Below, piece by piece: positions 1 through 11,978 of a DNA stretch of 64,000 nt. The translations under genes were made by a program, and so were the position numbers. The stretch is from the NCBI GenBank assembly GCA_015179125.1, contig WHVA01000117.1:62001-126000 (forward strand). The letters are read 5' to 3'. Every line of letters starts with the position of its first letter. The stretch's first letter is position 1. The notes under the pieces were generated by a model that worked only from the letters and a program-made list of their open reading frames with translations, did no database searches and had not been told where the DNA came from. This DNA comes from Gautieria morchelliformis (taxonomy: Eukaryota; Basidiomycota; Agaricomycetes; Gomphales; Gomphaceae).

Positions 1-8
1 TTAATGAG

Positions 9-3000
9 ATGGGAGCCAGAGTTTCCGAAGAAGAATTCATGGACATCATCCTTGCATCACTTCCACCATCCTATGAGGCAGTCATGAACGCCCTTACCAC
101 TTCGCTTGAAGAATGCGGGATGCCATTGGTCCCTGATAATATTATTAGGGTACTAAAGGCTCAGTATGACAGGAAGAAAACACTCCCGCAAGAAGAGCAG
201 GTGTTTATTGGTTCATCTACTAAGAAGGACCAGAAGGGGCAGAAGGCGCATGTATGCACCAACTGCAAAAAGCCTGGACATTCTATCGAAAATTGCTGGG
301 CTAAAGGAGGTGGTAAAGAAGGTCAAGGACCACGTCAGAAGAAAAAAGCCAAAGCCAAGAAGAAGAAGAAGGGTAAAGCAAAAGCGAATGTTGCCGAAGA
401 AGAGTCCTCTTCTGAGGAAAGCGGTGATGGGCATCTTGCCTTCACCAATTTTGACGAGTGCTCTAATTTTAATTTGAGCACATCCTCAGGAGTTATAGTT
501 ATACTCGACACCGGAACAACATCGCATATGACTCCTCACAAAAATTTATTGAGGAACTACTGTCAATTCTCACAGCCGAGGACTATCCGAGCAGCCAACA
601 AAGGCACTTTTGATGCCTTCGGTTCAGGACTGCTTGTATTATCCAACAAGGTTGGAGATAAAACAGTAGAAGTCATGTTGCAAGATACATATTATGCACC
701 AAAAATTGCTGCTACCCTCGTCTCGATCGGTCGGTGCGATGATGCTGGCTACGACATTCGACTCGGTGGCCAGAAATGCACGATATCTAACGCTGTTGGA
801 AAGGTATTGATGCAAGCACCGAAGGTCAATGGTTTATATCGACTAGACCTCCAGTCACCAAGTGCTCAAGCCCATATGTGTTTGTCTGCCATGGAAATTC
901 ATCAAAAAATGGGGCATATCTCACAGAAGTCCCTACAACATCTATTAAATCATGGCATGATATTGGGCATTGAACTGAGCTCCACAGGCGATAGAATTGT
1001 CTGCGATGCGTGTATTCAGGCCAAGATTGCACGCAAACCTCTTCCTCGAGAACCCAGAGACCGAACGTCAAAATTCGGTGACAGAATTTATTCTGATGTC
1101 TGGGGACCTGCAAGGCACCTCACAATCGATAAGAAGTCATATTATGTCTCCTTTATCGATGATTACTCAAGAGAATCGGTGATCTATCTCATGGCGAACA
1201 AATCAGAAGCATTCTCAAAGTACAAGCTCTATGAGGCTTTAATGCTTCGACAGAGAAATGTGCACATCAAGGCACTTGTTTCTGATCGAGGGGGCGAGTA
1301 TACAAGCTCTGAATTCGAACAGCATCTAGCCAAACAAGGCACGAAGCATCAGTTGACGGTACACAACACACCAGAGTCTAATGGTGTTGCCGAACGTCTG
1401 AACCGAACTCTCACTGAGAGAACTCGTGCCATGCTGTTAGAATCAGGCCTTCCTAAGATATTATGGGGCTATGCAATACAGCATGCCAATTATCTTAGGA
1501 ATAGGACGCACACAAGAGCTCTACCGGATAAAACGCCCTACGAGATGATCCACCATGAGAAACCGAATCTCAAAGACATTCACGCGTGGGGAACTGAAAT
1601 CTATGTTAAGGTCACTCAGGGAGATAAATTGGAAGCTCGTGCCAAGAGAGCTCGGTGGATAGGAATTTCTGTGCAGAGCCATGGTCATTATGTTTATTGG
1701 CCTGACTCGCACAGAGTTTCTGTCGAGCGGAATGTTGTGTTTGATTCAGAGATGAAGAAGGGAAAGGTCCCAATCATTTCTATTGAGGAATCCAAGCTAC
1801 CTACGTCTAGAGAGGAGAAGAAGGCCATTCCGGCATCAGTGCCTGTGCCCGGTCGCTTAGTCAGCGAAGAGGCAAAGATCGAAGAAATTGATGAAAATGC
1901 ACCAGAGGAATATCTAGAAAAGCTGCAACCTATTCAGGGAGTTGATGACAGACCTAGAGAAGCTGAACCGATAAGGAGAAGCGAAAGGATCCGTCAACAA
2001 CAAGTGCAGCCGGCCCCATCAGGTCCCGTAACAAGATCTCAAACCCAGAGACAAGCTGGCGCACATATGACTACGCTAGCTTACAAGGACGTTGAGGACC
2101 ATAAAGAAGTTTTATTCGACCAAGAATTATCCTCCGAGATTGATGGCATCAGTAGCTATGAGTGTGCCATCAGTGCGTTTCTAACCGACGGTCAAAACAA
2201 TAACAAGGCGCCGGATTTGAGTCAAATTGAACCTAGCAATGCAGACGAAGCTCTGAGTAATCCTATATGGAAGAAATCAATGGACAAAGAGTATGAGGCC
2301 CTAATCGACAAGGGAGTGTGGGAACGAGCCAAACCACCTCCTGGAGCCAATATTGTCGGTAATAAATGGGTCTACCTTTGGAAGCGTAACCCAGAAGGGA
2401 AACCAATAATGCCTAAATCGAGAATGGTCGCCCAAGGCTTCACACAGAAGTTTGGAGTCGACTATGATGAGACATACTCACCTGTTGCTCGGTTATCCTC
2501 CCTACGGATCATATGCGCCATTGCTGCTAGGAATGACTGGCCTATCCATCAAATGGACGTGGACTATGCATACCTCAATGCTACACTACCTGAACCTATT
2601 TACATGAAGCAGCCGTATGGATATGAGTCTAGAGACAAAGACGAAGTGCTACTTTTGAAGAAAGCACTCTATGGCCTCAAACAATCTGGAAGGGAATGGT
2701 ACAAACGTCTAAGTGGTGAATTCCACAAATTAGGATTCACTACGTCAGCCACAGATGGGGCTGTATTTTATAGACGTGGCGGAAAGGGGCATGTGATCAT
2801 TGCAACAGCTGTGGATGATCTCACCATCACAGCTGAGAATCAGTCAGTCCTGGACGAAGTCAAACGAGATCTTGCTCAGGTCTTCAGTATGAAAGATCTA
2901 GGCGAGATTCATTGGCTATTGAATCTCAAAATCGAAAGAGACTGGCAGAAGAAAACTATTGCAATTTCACAACCTGCATACATCGAGAAGATCATCAAGA

Positions 3001-3767
3001 AATTCAATCTCGAAGATGCAAAGACTTATGCTACGCCCCTTGATCCAGCTGTTAAATTATCAAAAGACCAGTGTCCTTCTACAGAGAGAGGCAAGAAAGC
3101 CATGTCGAAGTTTCCATACAGGCAAGCTATAGGATCACTGATGTGGGCAGCTGTAGCCACTCGACCTGACATTGCATTTGCGGTGTCATTGCTTTCGCAA
3201 TTCCTCGAAAATCCAGGTGGCACACATTGGAATGCAGTCAAACGTGTCTTCAAATATTTGAAAGGCACGAAGCATTACAAGCTCACACTTGGAAGAAATC
3301 GAGACGGTTTGATGGGGTATTCAGATGCGGATTGGGGTTCACAGAGTCATAGGCGTTCGTATTCGGCATACTTATTTCAGATTGATGGAGGCACTGTTTC
3401 ATGGAGTTGCCAGAAACAGTCGATAGTAGCCCTCTCATCAACTGAAGCCGAATTCGTCGCCCTGACCCATGCGGGCAAAGAGGCTCTTTGGATGCGCCAT
3501 TTTATTTCTGAAATATTCCAACCACTGAACAGACCCATCAAAATTTATTCAGACAATCAATCAGCCATTGCCATCACGTATGGCACTCAACAACACACGA
3601 GAACCAAACATTTCGACATCAGATTATATTTCCTTCGAGATATAATCAAAAATCAACAAGCCAAGCTCGTTTATTTGCCAACCGAACAAATGTTGGCAGA
3701 TATCCTCACCAAAGGACTTTCTAGTCCTAGAGTGAAGATCCTCAACGAGCAAATCGGAATATATTAA
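9..3767 (+). CDS. copia Gag-Pol polyprotein (5' incomplete)
   Basis: This open frame of about 1,250 codons continues to the left window edge, so the ATG at 9 is internal. The order is the end of gag with a CCHC knuckle near residues 82-96, an aspartic protease near 165, a GAG-pre-integrase zinc region near 295-340, the integrase core near 360-500, a reverse transcriptase near 770-1010 and RNase H near 1110-1230. Integrase lying before reverse transcriptase assigns it to Ty1/copia rather than gypsy. It belongs to the element, not to the host. Confidence 0.9.
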   Translation: MGARVSEEEFMDIILASLPPSYEAVMNALTTSLEECGMPLVPDNIIRVLKAQYDRKKTLPQEEQVFIGSSTKKDQKGQKAHVCTNCKKPGHSIENCWAKGGGKEGQGPRQKKKAKAKKKKKGKAKANVAEEESSSEESGDGHLAFTNFDECSNFNLSTSSGVIVILDTGTTSHMTPHKNLLRNYCQFSQPRTIRAANKGTFDAFGSGLLVLSNKVGDKTVEVMLQDTYYAPKIAATLVSIGRCDDAGYDIRLGGQKCTISNAVGKVLMQAPKVNGLYRLDLQSPSAQAHMCLSAMEIHQKMGHISQKSLQHLLNHGMILGIELSSTGDRIVCDACIQAKIARKPLPREPRDRTSKFGDRIYSDVWGPARHLTIDKKSYYVSFIDDYSRESVIYLMANKSEAFSKYKLYEALMLRQRNVHIKALVSDRGGEYTSSEFEQHLAKQGTKHQLTVHNTPESNGVAERLNRTLTERTRAMLLESGLPKILWGYAIQHANYLRNRTHTRALPDKTPYEMIHHEKPNLKDIHAWGTEIYVKVTQGDKLEARAKRARWIGISVQSHGHYVYWPDSHRVSVERNVVFDSEMKKGKVPIISIEESKLPTSREEKKAIPASVPVPGRLVSEEAKIEEIDENAPEEYLEKLQPIQGVDDRPREAEPIRRSERIRQQQVQPAPSGPVTRSQTQRQAGAHMTTLAYKDVEDHKEVLFDQELSSEIDGISSYECAISAFLTDGQNNNKAPDLSQIEPSNADEALSNPIWKKSMDKEYEALIDKGVWERAKPPPGANIVGNKWVYLWKRNPEGKPIMPKSRMVAQGFTQKFGVDYDETYSPVARLSSLRIICAIAARNDWPIHQMDVDYAYLNATLPEPIYMKQPYGYESRDKDEVLLLKKALYGLKQSGREWYKRLSGEFHKLGFTTSATDGAVFYRRGGKGHVIIATAVDDLTITAENQSVLDEVKRDLAQVFSMKDLGEIHWLLNLKIERDWQKKTIAISQPAYIEKIIKKFNLEDAKTYATPLDPAVKLSKDQCPSTERGKKAMSKFPYRQAIGSLMWAAVATRPDIAFAVSLLSQFLENPGGTHWNAVKRVFKYLKGTKHYKLTLGRNRDGLMGYSDADWGSQSHRRSYSAYLFQIDGGTVSWSCQKQSIVALSSTEAEFVALTHAGKEALWMRHFISEIFQPLNRPIKIYSDNQSAIAITYGTQQHTRTKHFDIRLYFLRDIIKNQQAKLVYLPTEQMLADILTKGLSSPRVKILNEQIGIY

Positions 3768-3780
3768 GCTTGAGGGGGCG

Positions 3781-4243
3781 TGTTGGGTGCATTGATGCTC
3801 CTGCACCAAAATCAAGCATAATATATCCAATTTGTTGTGTGCTTTCTCAATTTCTTCTCATGTTGTTCTTGTATCATGCATCCATTTCTCTGGTTATTTT
3901 CGAAATTTTCCACTCACTCCCTGTCTCTCTATTTCATTTTGTTATTCCTACTTTCACAAGCGGCTGCACCCAGCGGAGTCTGAAATGACTTCGACGCGCG
4001 AGCTCTTGGGCGCTAAAGGGCCGGGTAGTAGTACATGCGCAGTGAAACAGTTTCCCCCTCTCTCAGTGACAACTAAATTCACTGAGAGAGGCAAGTAAAT
4101 TAGTCTAGCATTCTTTCGATTTATTAACCTAGAAATCCTCTGTAGTGAATTGTTTTCTAGGTAGTGTATAATATATTTACAGTGACAACTAAATTCACTG
4201 AGAGAGTGAATTGTTTTCTAGTCTATTCTTTTGAGCAACAAGT
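3781..4243 (+). repeat. 3' LTR of copia copy A
   Basis: It begins TGTTGGGTGC directly after the purine tract GAGGGGGCG and plausibly ends at GAGCAACA, which gives TGTT...AACA termini and about 463 bp. The first ~240 bp match the LTR at 11541 and, inverted, the block at 4244-4516. A small palindromic motif (CTCTCAGTGA...TCACTGAGAG) occurs twice inside. The 3' boundary is inferred from the terminal motif, because the flanking sequence is another LTR. Confidence 0.75.
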
Positions 4244-4516
4244 CCATACCTACTGCCTATAATTCCTGTCCTCTACACCTTTAGCGCCCAAGAGCTCGCG
4301 CGTCGAAGTCGTTTCAGACTCCGCTGGGTGCAGCCGTTTGTGAAAGTAGGAATAACAAGATGAAATGGAGAAATAGTGAGTGAGTGGAAAATTTCGAAAA
4401 TAACCAGAGAAATGGATGCATGATACAAGAACAATATGAGAAGAAATTGAGAAACCACACAACAAATTGGATATATTATGCTTGATTTTGGTGCAGGAGC
4501 ATAAATGCACCCAACA
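4244..4516 (-). repeat. inverted solo LTR of the same copia family
   Basis: Read on the minus strand from 4516 this block begins TGTTGGGTGCATTTATGC and follows the LTR of copy A for about 240 bp, then diverges. It therefore faces the 3' LTR at 3781 as a large inverted repeat with a short spacer. It abuts the gypsy remnant at 4517 and marks the edge of that element. The downstream limit is approximate. Confidence 0.75.
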
Positions 4517-4590
4517 ACCTGTCGGTCAGATAGGCTCTTCTGGGTCTCGAAGTACTCGAGCCCTTTGTGGTCTGTGATGAGGGTGAACCT

Positions 4591-6342
4591 TCACCCAAGC
4601 AGTTTGTCCTCCCATTTCATGAGAGCCTCGAGCACCGCGATCGTCTCGTGCTCGTGAGTCCGGTAGTGTTGTTGAGCAACGCTGAACTTCTTTGACAAGA
4701 AGCCGGCTGGTCGACAAGTTTTCCAGTCAGGACCTTGGCCGTAGACCTCACCGATGCCGGCTTTTGATCCGTCGGTGATCACCCAGATCGGCTCTGGGCA
4801 CCTTGCATCTACTGGACGCAGGATCGGGGCCTTACAGGCCAACGCCTTAATGCTTTGCCAGCATTTGTCTAGTAGTGGTGTCCATTCTAATGGATGGTTA
4901 TTACGTGCACAGCCCGATAGTGGGATGGTATATGCGCTAACATCCGGCATGTAGTGTGCCAGATACTGTACCAGCCCAAGGAAACGCTGGACGTCGTTGA
5001 ACGTCCGTGGCCTGTGCCACTCGCGGATGCGTTGCATCTTGTCCTCGTCGGCATGTACCCCTCGGCCATCGATCATATGGCCGAGACACTCCATTAGGAT
5101 GGAGTAGAGGTCCACGTTTTTCTTGCTCAGAAAGAGGTGATTCTTCCTCAGTCTGTCAAAGACGATGTAGAGGTGCTCTTCATGCTCTTGTATTGAGAGC
5201 GAGAATATGAAGATGTCTTCCATGTATACATGGACGAAGCGACCTATGCAGTCGCGGAAAATGGCCGTCATCAGCCGTTGGAATGTTGATGGGGCGTTAC
5301 AGTCCCCCATCTGTATCACCTGGCTCCTGAAGGTGCCAAGGATCGTGGCAAAGGCTGTCTTTGCTACGTGATCTGGATGAATCCGGATCTGCTCGTATGC
5401 TTCTGACATATCGAGTTTTGTTCGATATTGGCAGCGAGCCATGTCGCTGCGTATGATATCTTGATCCGGGAAGGGTGTGACGTCCTTCACCGTGTTCTCG
5501 TTCTGCTGGCACAGATCGAAGACGGTTCTCAATGTACCGTTCTTCTTCGGCACACACAGCATGGGCACTGCCTGCTGTGCTACTGCCGGAATCCACCACT
5601 TTGCAGTGGTGTATCATTCTATCTTAGCCGACAGTTCCTCTCGGAAGTGTTCGGGGCATTTCGGTAGTCGATACCGCATGTGCTTGTTAGGATCGATGAG
5701 GTTGAGCTCATGGTTGATCTCCCGTAGTGGCGGGAGTTCTAATGGAATTCCACTGACTAGGTCAGTGATTCGTTCCATCCATTCCTCGCGGAGGCGAGGA
5801 AGGTCATCATCCGTGAGGATGATGGTAGCGGTTGGCTTAAAGGCCATTAGGCGCTGTTCGCGTCTATCAGGTCCCGCGGCACGCGGGCCCACTTTCTTCT
5901 TTCCCATCGCTTTCACCGTTAGGTGAGAGCGTCTCTCCCTGTGGTTGTAGGGTGAGTTCGAGGACGAGTTGTCCCACGACTCGTCCTCCTGGCTTCAATG
6001 AGCCAGGTTCGGCTTCGGTGCCTGGGTGATCCTGCTCACCCGTGGCCCTTTGTCCTCGTTCGTCGATTCGTCGTCGTCGAATGAGACCTTGCCCGTGGGG
6101 ATCACTTCGTTTCCCTTGCGAATCGTCCCTGGGCTCGAGAAGTCCAGGGTTATGCCGAACCTCCTTAGGAAAGGAGTCCCTAAGATCGTGTCGTAATATT
6201 CGACGTTTGCTACGTCGAAATATTCGTCGTATGTCCCGTGACCAAATTTGATGGTCGCGTTCATTCCATAATTGATCGTGGAACGGCTGCCTATGCAGGC
6301 TAGCTGCAGCATGATTGGTTGCTCCAGGGAGAATGTCTTCAT
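4591..6342 (-). pseudogene. gypsy pol region (protease, reverse transcriptase, RNase H start)
   Basis: The protease part lies near 5995-6342, the reverse transcriptase core near 4900-5568, and the beginning of RNase H at the low-coordinate end. The reverse transcriptase has gypsy-type sequence with the typical LDMSEAYEQIRI-like and fingers/palm blocks. It is broken, with several interruptions. It belongs to the same fossil element as the gag region. Confidence 0.8.
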
Positions 6343-6492
6343 CCCTGTAGCTCACGTGAATTCGGGGGACAGCAGTACCCCTTCGCTGCCGCTATCTAGC
6401 AGGCAGTGGGCTTTTACGCCGTTAATTTCCCAGTACCCCGATAGGGTACGGTTCTCACTGCGTGGACGCGTTGGCCGCGTCCTGTGTTTGCT

Positions 6493-8921
6493 TCAGTGGT
6501 GATACACCGGCTCGGCCGCCTTGTCTGGCATGACCGACATGCGTGCCGCCATAACCTTCGTGGCGGTTTCGTCTTCCAGTGCGAATCTGATCGCACTGGA
6601 CCTGTAGGTGGTGTCTTCCACCTCCTCGTCCCATTCATAGTATTGGGACGGCTCTGGGTCCCATTCTTCAGTGGGCACCTCTCCGTTGTTCGGAGTGTCG
6701 TTGGGTTGGGGATCACCCTCCCCCTCTTCGTCAATTTGTTGAAGAGAATCTTGACCGAGATCCGTCTCCGGATCCTCGGCTTCACCGTCGTGCCTCACGG
6801 CCGCTGTCCTTATACCAGACCTAAGCCGGGGGCACTCTGCCTTTTTGTGGCCAGGTTGGCCGCATTCAAAGCATGTGGTGTTGCTTTGACTGCCACTGGG
6901 CCTATCGTTAGGCCGGCCCGACGTTTTCGTTGGTGGGGCAGGTCGTGGGGACGACCCTGACGCTTGAGGCTGTTTAGCTTCAGGCGGGCGTCCAGCTTGT
7001 GCTGGGTGTGAGGGCGGTAGCCGTTGTCCTGTTCCACTTCTTGCGAACAGGCTGGGCCTGGTCAGGCCCGTTTGTGTCAATGGCTTGCTCCCTGTGAGCC
7101 GGGCAGCGCTTGCCATTGCCGCTGCGCTTTCTGCGCGGCGCATCCCCATGTTGTATCGGGATGCCTCCTTGATCATCCGGGGCATCTCGAAGAGTTGCTC
7201 TATTGAGCTGCTCTCGGCATTATAGCCCTTTTTGAGGACCTCGTTGCGCAGCGCCGATACAAACCGTCTCCGGAACGTGTACTCGTCTGGCGGCTGTATC
7301 ATACGTGCCGCATATTTCGTGAGCTCATTCAGCATCTCCTGAACGTTTTTCATGCCTTGCATGACCACGTCAAATTTATTCGATGCGTGATGGTACGTCA
7401 GTGTGTGCAGGAACCTTTTTTGAAGGCCTTGCATCACAGTTTCCAGCGTCCAGCTGCGGACCTGGTGATCGAAGTGTTCAACGTTTCGAAGGAACCACTC
7501 CTGGGCTTCGCCGGTGAGGCGAGTGCCCACATAGCCGACCTGCATGTCGATGCTGGTTGGTCCTAGGAGGCAATTCATTTTCAGCCATCGTAGGATGGCT
7601 GCCACAAAGATTTCAAACTCTTCGAGGTCTGATCCCCCTGCATATGGCTCGGGGTGGGCCAATTTTACGCCGGCTTTCGCTAGCACAGACTTCTCTGGGT
7701 CTGTGTCCGCGGTGCCTGCTAACGCCACGCGGATCATCCGTGTGATCCCGTCGTACAGCTCCATTGGTACGACGTCGGCCTGGTCAGGGATTCCCTGGCC
7801 TTCCGTTGGGGCCATGGATCGCTCGCGCGGTTGTGATGCCGCGTGGGGCAGGCTGTTATATGCCCTGATGGGCCCCGGGCCCGGATCAGGCTCGGGATCG
7901 GGAGCATTCTGTGCTCTCGGTTCCGGGGGCGTTTTGTGCCTAGTGTCCCCGGTCAGTCCCGCGTTGCGGATTCGTAGCCTGCTGTTGTAGGCTGCGCGTG
8001 CTTGCCGTGCGTCCTGTACGGCTTGCGTGAGCTGCTCGTCGGGCAGCTGAGCGGTGTGGCTGTGGGCCACTGTCTTTCAGCGTTCTTCGCTAGTAGCTCG
8101 AGTGGCCGTGTGTGGCAGCGCACGGCTGCGGCTTCTTTACACTGCCAGTGTGCGACTTCGAGCTCTAAGCTCTCGGTCGTCGTTTCAGAGTCAGGCTCTG
8201 AAGCGACCTGATCCCTAACGATCTGTTGGATCGTTTTACGGCTGTCCGTTGGGGCAGCCGGTTGTTCTTGAGGTTCGTTCCCGAACCTTATGTCCTGTTC
8301 GACAGGGACGGCTGGCGGCGGCATTTGCTGCTTGTCTCGCTCCTTTCGGTGCGGGTCTTCCACGTCGCGACTGCGTTCGTTGGCTGCGGACTATCGCGAG
8401 CTCGGACGAGTTGCGTCACGTTCCCCTCGTGGGCGGAGTGCTTTCTGGACGTCTTCCAGCGTGGCTGCATCTTGCAGCCTGACCTCCTCCGCCTGGTGGA
8501 GTTCCTTGCCGATTGCCATTAGGGCGGCGGCGGCGTTGTCAAGCTGCGATGCCAGCTGATCGTGCTTGTGGTGCGTCAGCGTACTTCGGTGCAGTGCAGC
8601 CTGCACCTGTTTGTTCAGGGCCTCTGCCGTCTCGTGGTCGATGGCATGAGCCCTCGAGCTCTTGCGACTAGAGCTCGAGTATTCCGAGTCCTGCCCATCG
8701 TCTGGGGCTCGTCTTTTTTGCCGTCGTCCTCCTTCAGGGACAATCGTCATCGCTCTACTCCGTGAGCATCGGTTTGAGTCGTGGCTTTGTGTCCGCCTCG
8801 ATGTTGTTGCTCTACCGTCTGACGACGGCGAGACTTCTCTGCCCTTTCCTTTGTCCTTGGGCAGAGAGGGATGGGGGGGCGGCGCCAGTTCGTTGCCCAG
8901 CGTCGTCTCTTCCTCGGCCAC
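6493..8921 (-). pseudogene. gypsy gag region
   Basis: The longest frame (6493-8070) holds a retrotransposon-gag-like domain followed by a proline-rich stretch and a CCHC knuckle (motif CFECGQPGHKKAEC). Upstream frames to 8921 carry a charged coiled-coil-like N-terminal part. Strong GC-rich third-position composition produces many open shadow frames on the plus strand here, which are not listed. The region is part of the broken element at 4517-9469. Confidence 0.75.
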
Positions 8922-9254
8922 GCTCGACGGGACGTGGTCGGGGTTTTCCTCGTCCTCTACTGGGGGACGAGGGCGGTGAGATCTACGATCTCTCCATCTT
9001 CTATCGTCCTGGACTCTTGGTCAAGGGCAGCGTCAGCCGTCGTGTCGCTGGGCTGCGCCTGGGGTGTGGACCTCGAGCTCGTCACTCGTGTCCGTCTTCG
9101 ACTGCGTGGGATCATCATGCTCGCAGCCGACAGTAGAAGGTCTACTGGAGGGTCTCAACGATGTTTAGTCGTCGACGCAGCGATCTTTTTCAAGATTGCT
9201 TCGAATCCACTATCGGTTGGTCACGTGGCGATCAACCGCAGGATAGTTCAAAAA

Positions 9255-9469
9255 GGTGTAAAGATGTCTATCTTAAGCCTTAAGTCACAAGAGCACGACA
9301 GAAATTGACCAATGTGTGGTATTCTGATGCTACGTAGTGACAGTGTAAGGGTAAGATGCGATGGGGACCGCTAGCCGGTTCCCACGCATAAACTATACAG
9401 TGGGTCCCTAAGGGGCCCACTGGGATTATGTAATAACTAATGTACATGTAGATACACGGGTTATTTACA
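9255..9469 (-). repeat. LTR-like block of the gypsy remnant
   Basis: A stretch of about 115 bp here (9262-9376) matches, on the opposite strand, the block at 15407-15520 in the lone LTR at 15338. Its position at the upstream end of the gypsy gag supports a 5' LTR. The outer end is not clear because the sequence passes directly into copia copy B at 9470. Confidence 0.5.
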
Positions 9470-9505
9470 GTTTCTGTTGAGCGGAATGTTATATTTGACT
9501 CAGAG

Positions 9506-11527
9506 ATGAAGGGGGGCGAAGCTCCAATCATTTCTATTGAAGAGTCACAGCTACCTACATCCAGAAAAGTGATACAGGCCATTTCGGCGCCAGCACCTAT
9601 GCCTAGTCACTTAGTCAGTGAGGAGGCAAAGATTGAGGAAATTGACGATAATGAACCAGAGGAACGTCTTGAAGAGCTGCAACCCAGTCAGACTGTTGAT
9701 GTCAGACCTAAAGAAGCTGCTCCAACAAGGAGAAGCGAGAGGATCCGTCAGCAGCAGGAGCGGCCGGCCCCAAGTGGTCCCGTAACAAGATCTCAAGCTA
9801 AGAGACATGCTGGTGCAGCCATCACTACACTAGCGTACGAGGACATTGAGGACCATCAAGACAAATTATTCGAACAAGATTTATCCTGTGAAACTGATGG
9901 CATCAGTGATTATAACCTTGCCATCAGTACACTTTCGACCTCCGATCAAAACAAACAAAGATAAGGTGCTGCCGGATTTGAATCAGACCGAGCCTAGCAA
10001 TGCAGATGAAGCCTTAAATGATCCTATGTGGAAAGCATCGATGGATAAAGAGTACAAGGTGCTACTCGACAAAGGTGTATGGGAAGTGGTTAAACCACCT
10101 CCTGGGGCAAATATTGTCGGAAATAGATGGGTATTCCTCTGGAAACACAATCCAGAAGGTGAACCCATTACACCTAGATCGAGGATGGTCGCCCAAGGCT
10201 TTACACAAAGTTTTGGAGTCGACTACAATGAAACCTATGCACCCGTTGCTTGGATGACTTCCTTACGGATTATATGTGCCATTGCTGCCAGGAACAACTG
10301 GCCTATTCACCAAATGGATGTGGACAGTGCGTATTTGAATGCTACACTGCCCAAACCTATTTACATGAGACAGCCGTATGGATATGAGACCGGAGACAAA
10401 GATGATGTCCTCCTGCTGAAGAAAGCACTTTACGGCCTCAAACAGTCTGGAAGGGAATGGTACAAACGTCTGAGTGGTGAATTTCTCAAGTTAGGATTCA
10501 CTAAATCAGCTTTGGATGGAGCTGTATTTTGCAGACGTGGACCGAGAGGGCATGCAATTATTGCAACAGCAGTGGATGACCTCACTATCACAGCTGAGAG
10601 TCAACCAGTCCTTGATGGGGTGAAGCACGACCTTGCCCAGGTCTTTAGTATGAAAGACCTAGGCGAGATCCACTGGCTTTTGAACCTCAAAATCGAAAGA
10701 GATTGGAACAACAAATCGATTGCAATATCCCAAAGCGCATACATCCAGAGAATCCTCAAAAGATTCAATCTGGATGATGCCAAAACATTTTCCACGCCTC
10801 TCGACCCAGCCGTGAAATTATCCAGAGACCAATGCCCTTCTACAGATGAAGACAAGCAGAAGATGTCGAAAATTCCATACAGACAAGCGATAGGATCATT
10901 GATGTGGGCAGCTGTAGCCACTCGACCAGACATTGCATTCGCAGTGTCACTACTTTCTCAATTCCTCGAAAACCCAGGTCCAACTCATTGGAATGCAGTC
11001 AAACGTGTCTTTAAATATCTAAAAGGCACGATGGACTACAAATTGACACTTGGGAAAATCGAGACGGCCTCATTGGGTATTCAGATGCGGATTGGGCTTC
11101 ACAAGAGCACAGGCACTCATACTCGGCTTATATTTTTCAGATTGATGGAGGGACAGTACCATGGAGTTGTCAAAAACAATCCATAGTAGCCCTATCATCA
11201 ACTGAAGCCGAATTCATTGCCCTGACTCATGCGAGCAAAGAAGCCTTATGGATGCGCCACTTTATTTCTGAAGTATTCCAACCGCTGAATTATCCCATCA
11301 AACTTTATTCAGACAATCAATCAGCCATTGCCATCGTCTATGGCACTCAACAACACACGAGGACCAAACATTTCGATATTAGATTATATTTCATTCAAGA
11401 TATAGTTGAAGATGGAGAAATTAAGCTTGTGTACCTACCAACGGAACACATGCTAGCCTATCTTCTCACTAAAGGACTTTCTAGTCCTAGAGTGAGAATC
11501 CTCAACGAGAGAATCGGAATATATTAA
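9506..11527 (+). pseudogene. copia copy B pol remnant (reverse transcriptase, RNase H)
   Basis: The linker after integrase, the reverse transcriptase and the RNase H of the copy A family are recognisable. The reading frame is broken in a few places. It is an element gene, not a host gene. Confidence 0.8.
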
Positions 11528-11540
11528 GCTTGAGGGGGCG

Positions 11541-11870
11541 TGTTGGGTGCATTTATGCTCCTGCACCAAAATCAAGCATAATATGTTCGATTTATTGTGT
11601 GGTGTTTCAATTTCTTCTCACATTGTTCTTGTACCATGCATTCATTTCTCTGATTATTTTCGAAATTTTCCAGTCACTCCCTACCTCTCCATTTCATTTT
11701 GTTATCTCTATTTTCACAGGCCGCTGCACCCAGCGGAGTTTGAAATGACTTCGACGCGCGAGCTCTTGAGCACTAAAGGGCCGGGTGCACGTATATGCCT
11801 TCTGAGACAGGATAGTGCTCCTCTCTCAGTGACAATAAATTCACTGAGAGAGTGAATTTGATTCTAGCTT
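11541..11870 (+). repeat. 3' LTR of copia copy B
   Basis: It begins TGTTGGGTGCATTTATGC after the same purine tract as copy A and follows that LTR to the palindromic CTCTCAGTGA...TCACTGAGAG motif. At about 11870 the match ends and the sequence becomes the minus-strand copia element C. The short end suggests loss of the terminal part or an old junction. Confidence 0.75.
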
Positions 11871-11978
11871 TCTAAGAACTCTACCAAACCTTCCCTGCCA
11901 TAACCCCAAGTTGCTAACACCTTTGATGTCAATCTGATGTAGCTCCATGTCCTTTGCAGCAGCTAGCACGAGCACGGT

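Larger units (their letters stand above)
1..4243 (+). mobile_element. Ty1/copia LTR retrotransposon, copy A (left end outside window)
   Basis: The internal region reads in the copia order: gag with a zinc knuckle, protease, integrase, reverse transcriptase, RNase H. A purine tract follows, then a 3' LTR beginning TGTTGGG at 3781. The 5' LTR and the start of gag lie beyond the left edge. The part visible here is one uninterrupted reading frame and looks whole, so this is probably a young copy. A related, older partial copy lies at 9470-11870. Confidence 0.93.
4517..9469 (-). mobile_element. Ty3/gypsy retrotransposon remnant
   Basis: On the minus strand, from high to low coordinates, come an LTR-like block, a long gag with a CCHC knuckle, a retropepsin-like protease region, and a reverse transcriptase leading into RNase H. 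The integrase and 3' LTR are not present; the neighbouring copia LTR occupies that place. The element is broken in several places and is a fossil, clearly older than copia copy A. The order protease, reverse transcriptase, RNase H and the sequence type are those of Ty3/gypsy. Confidence 0.88.
9470..11870 (+). mobile_element. Ty1/copia copy B, 5' part missing
   Basis: From 9470 the sequence aligns by eye with copy A from position ~1708 onward, through reverse transcriptase and RNase H to a 3' LTR at 11541. The same purine tract and the same last codons precede the LTR. The element lacks everything before the end of the integrase region, and the gypsy remnant occupies that side. It is a fossil with a few breaks and is older than copy A. 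Confidence 0.88.

Noticed and set aside
7544-7990. Long plus-strand frames over the gypsy gag
   Set aside because: These are mirror frames caused by GC-rich codon ends of the minus-strand gag. No motif was found.
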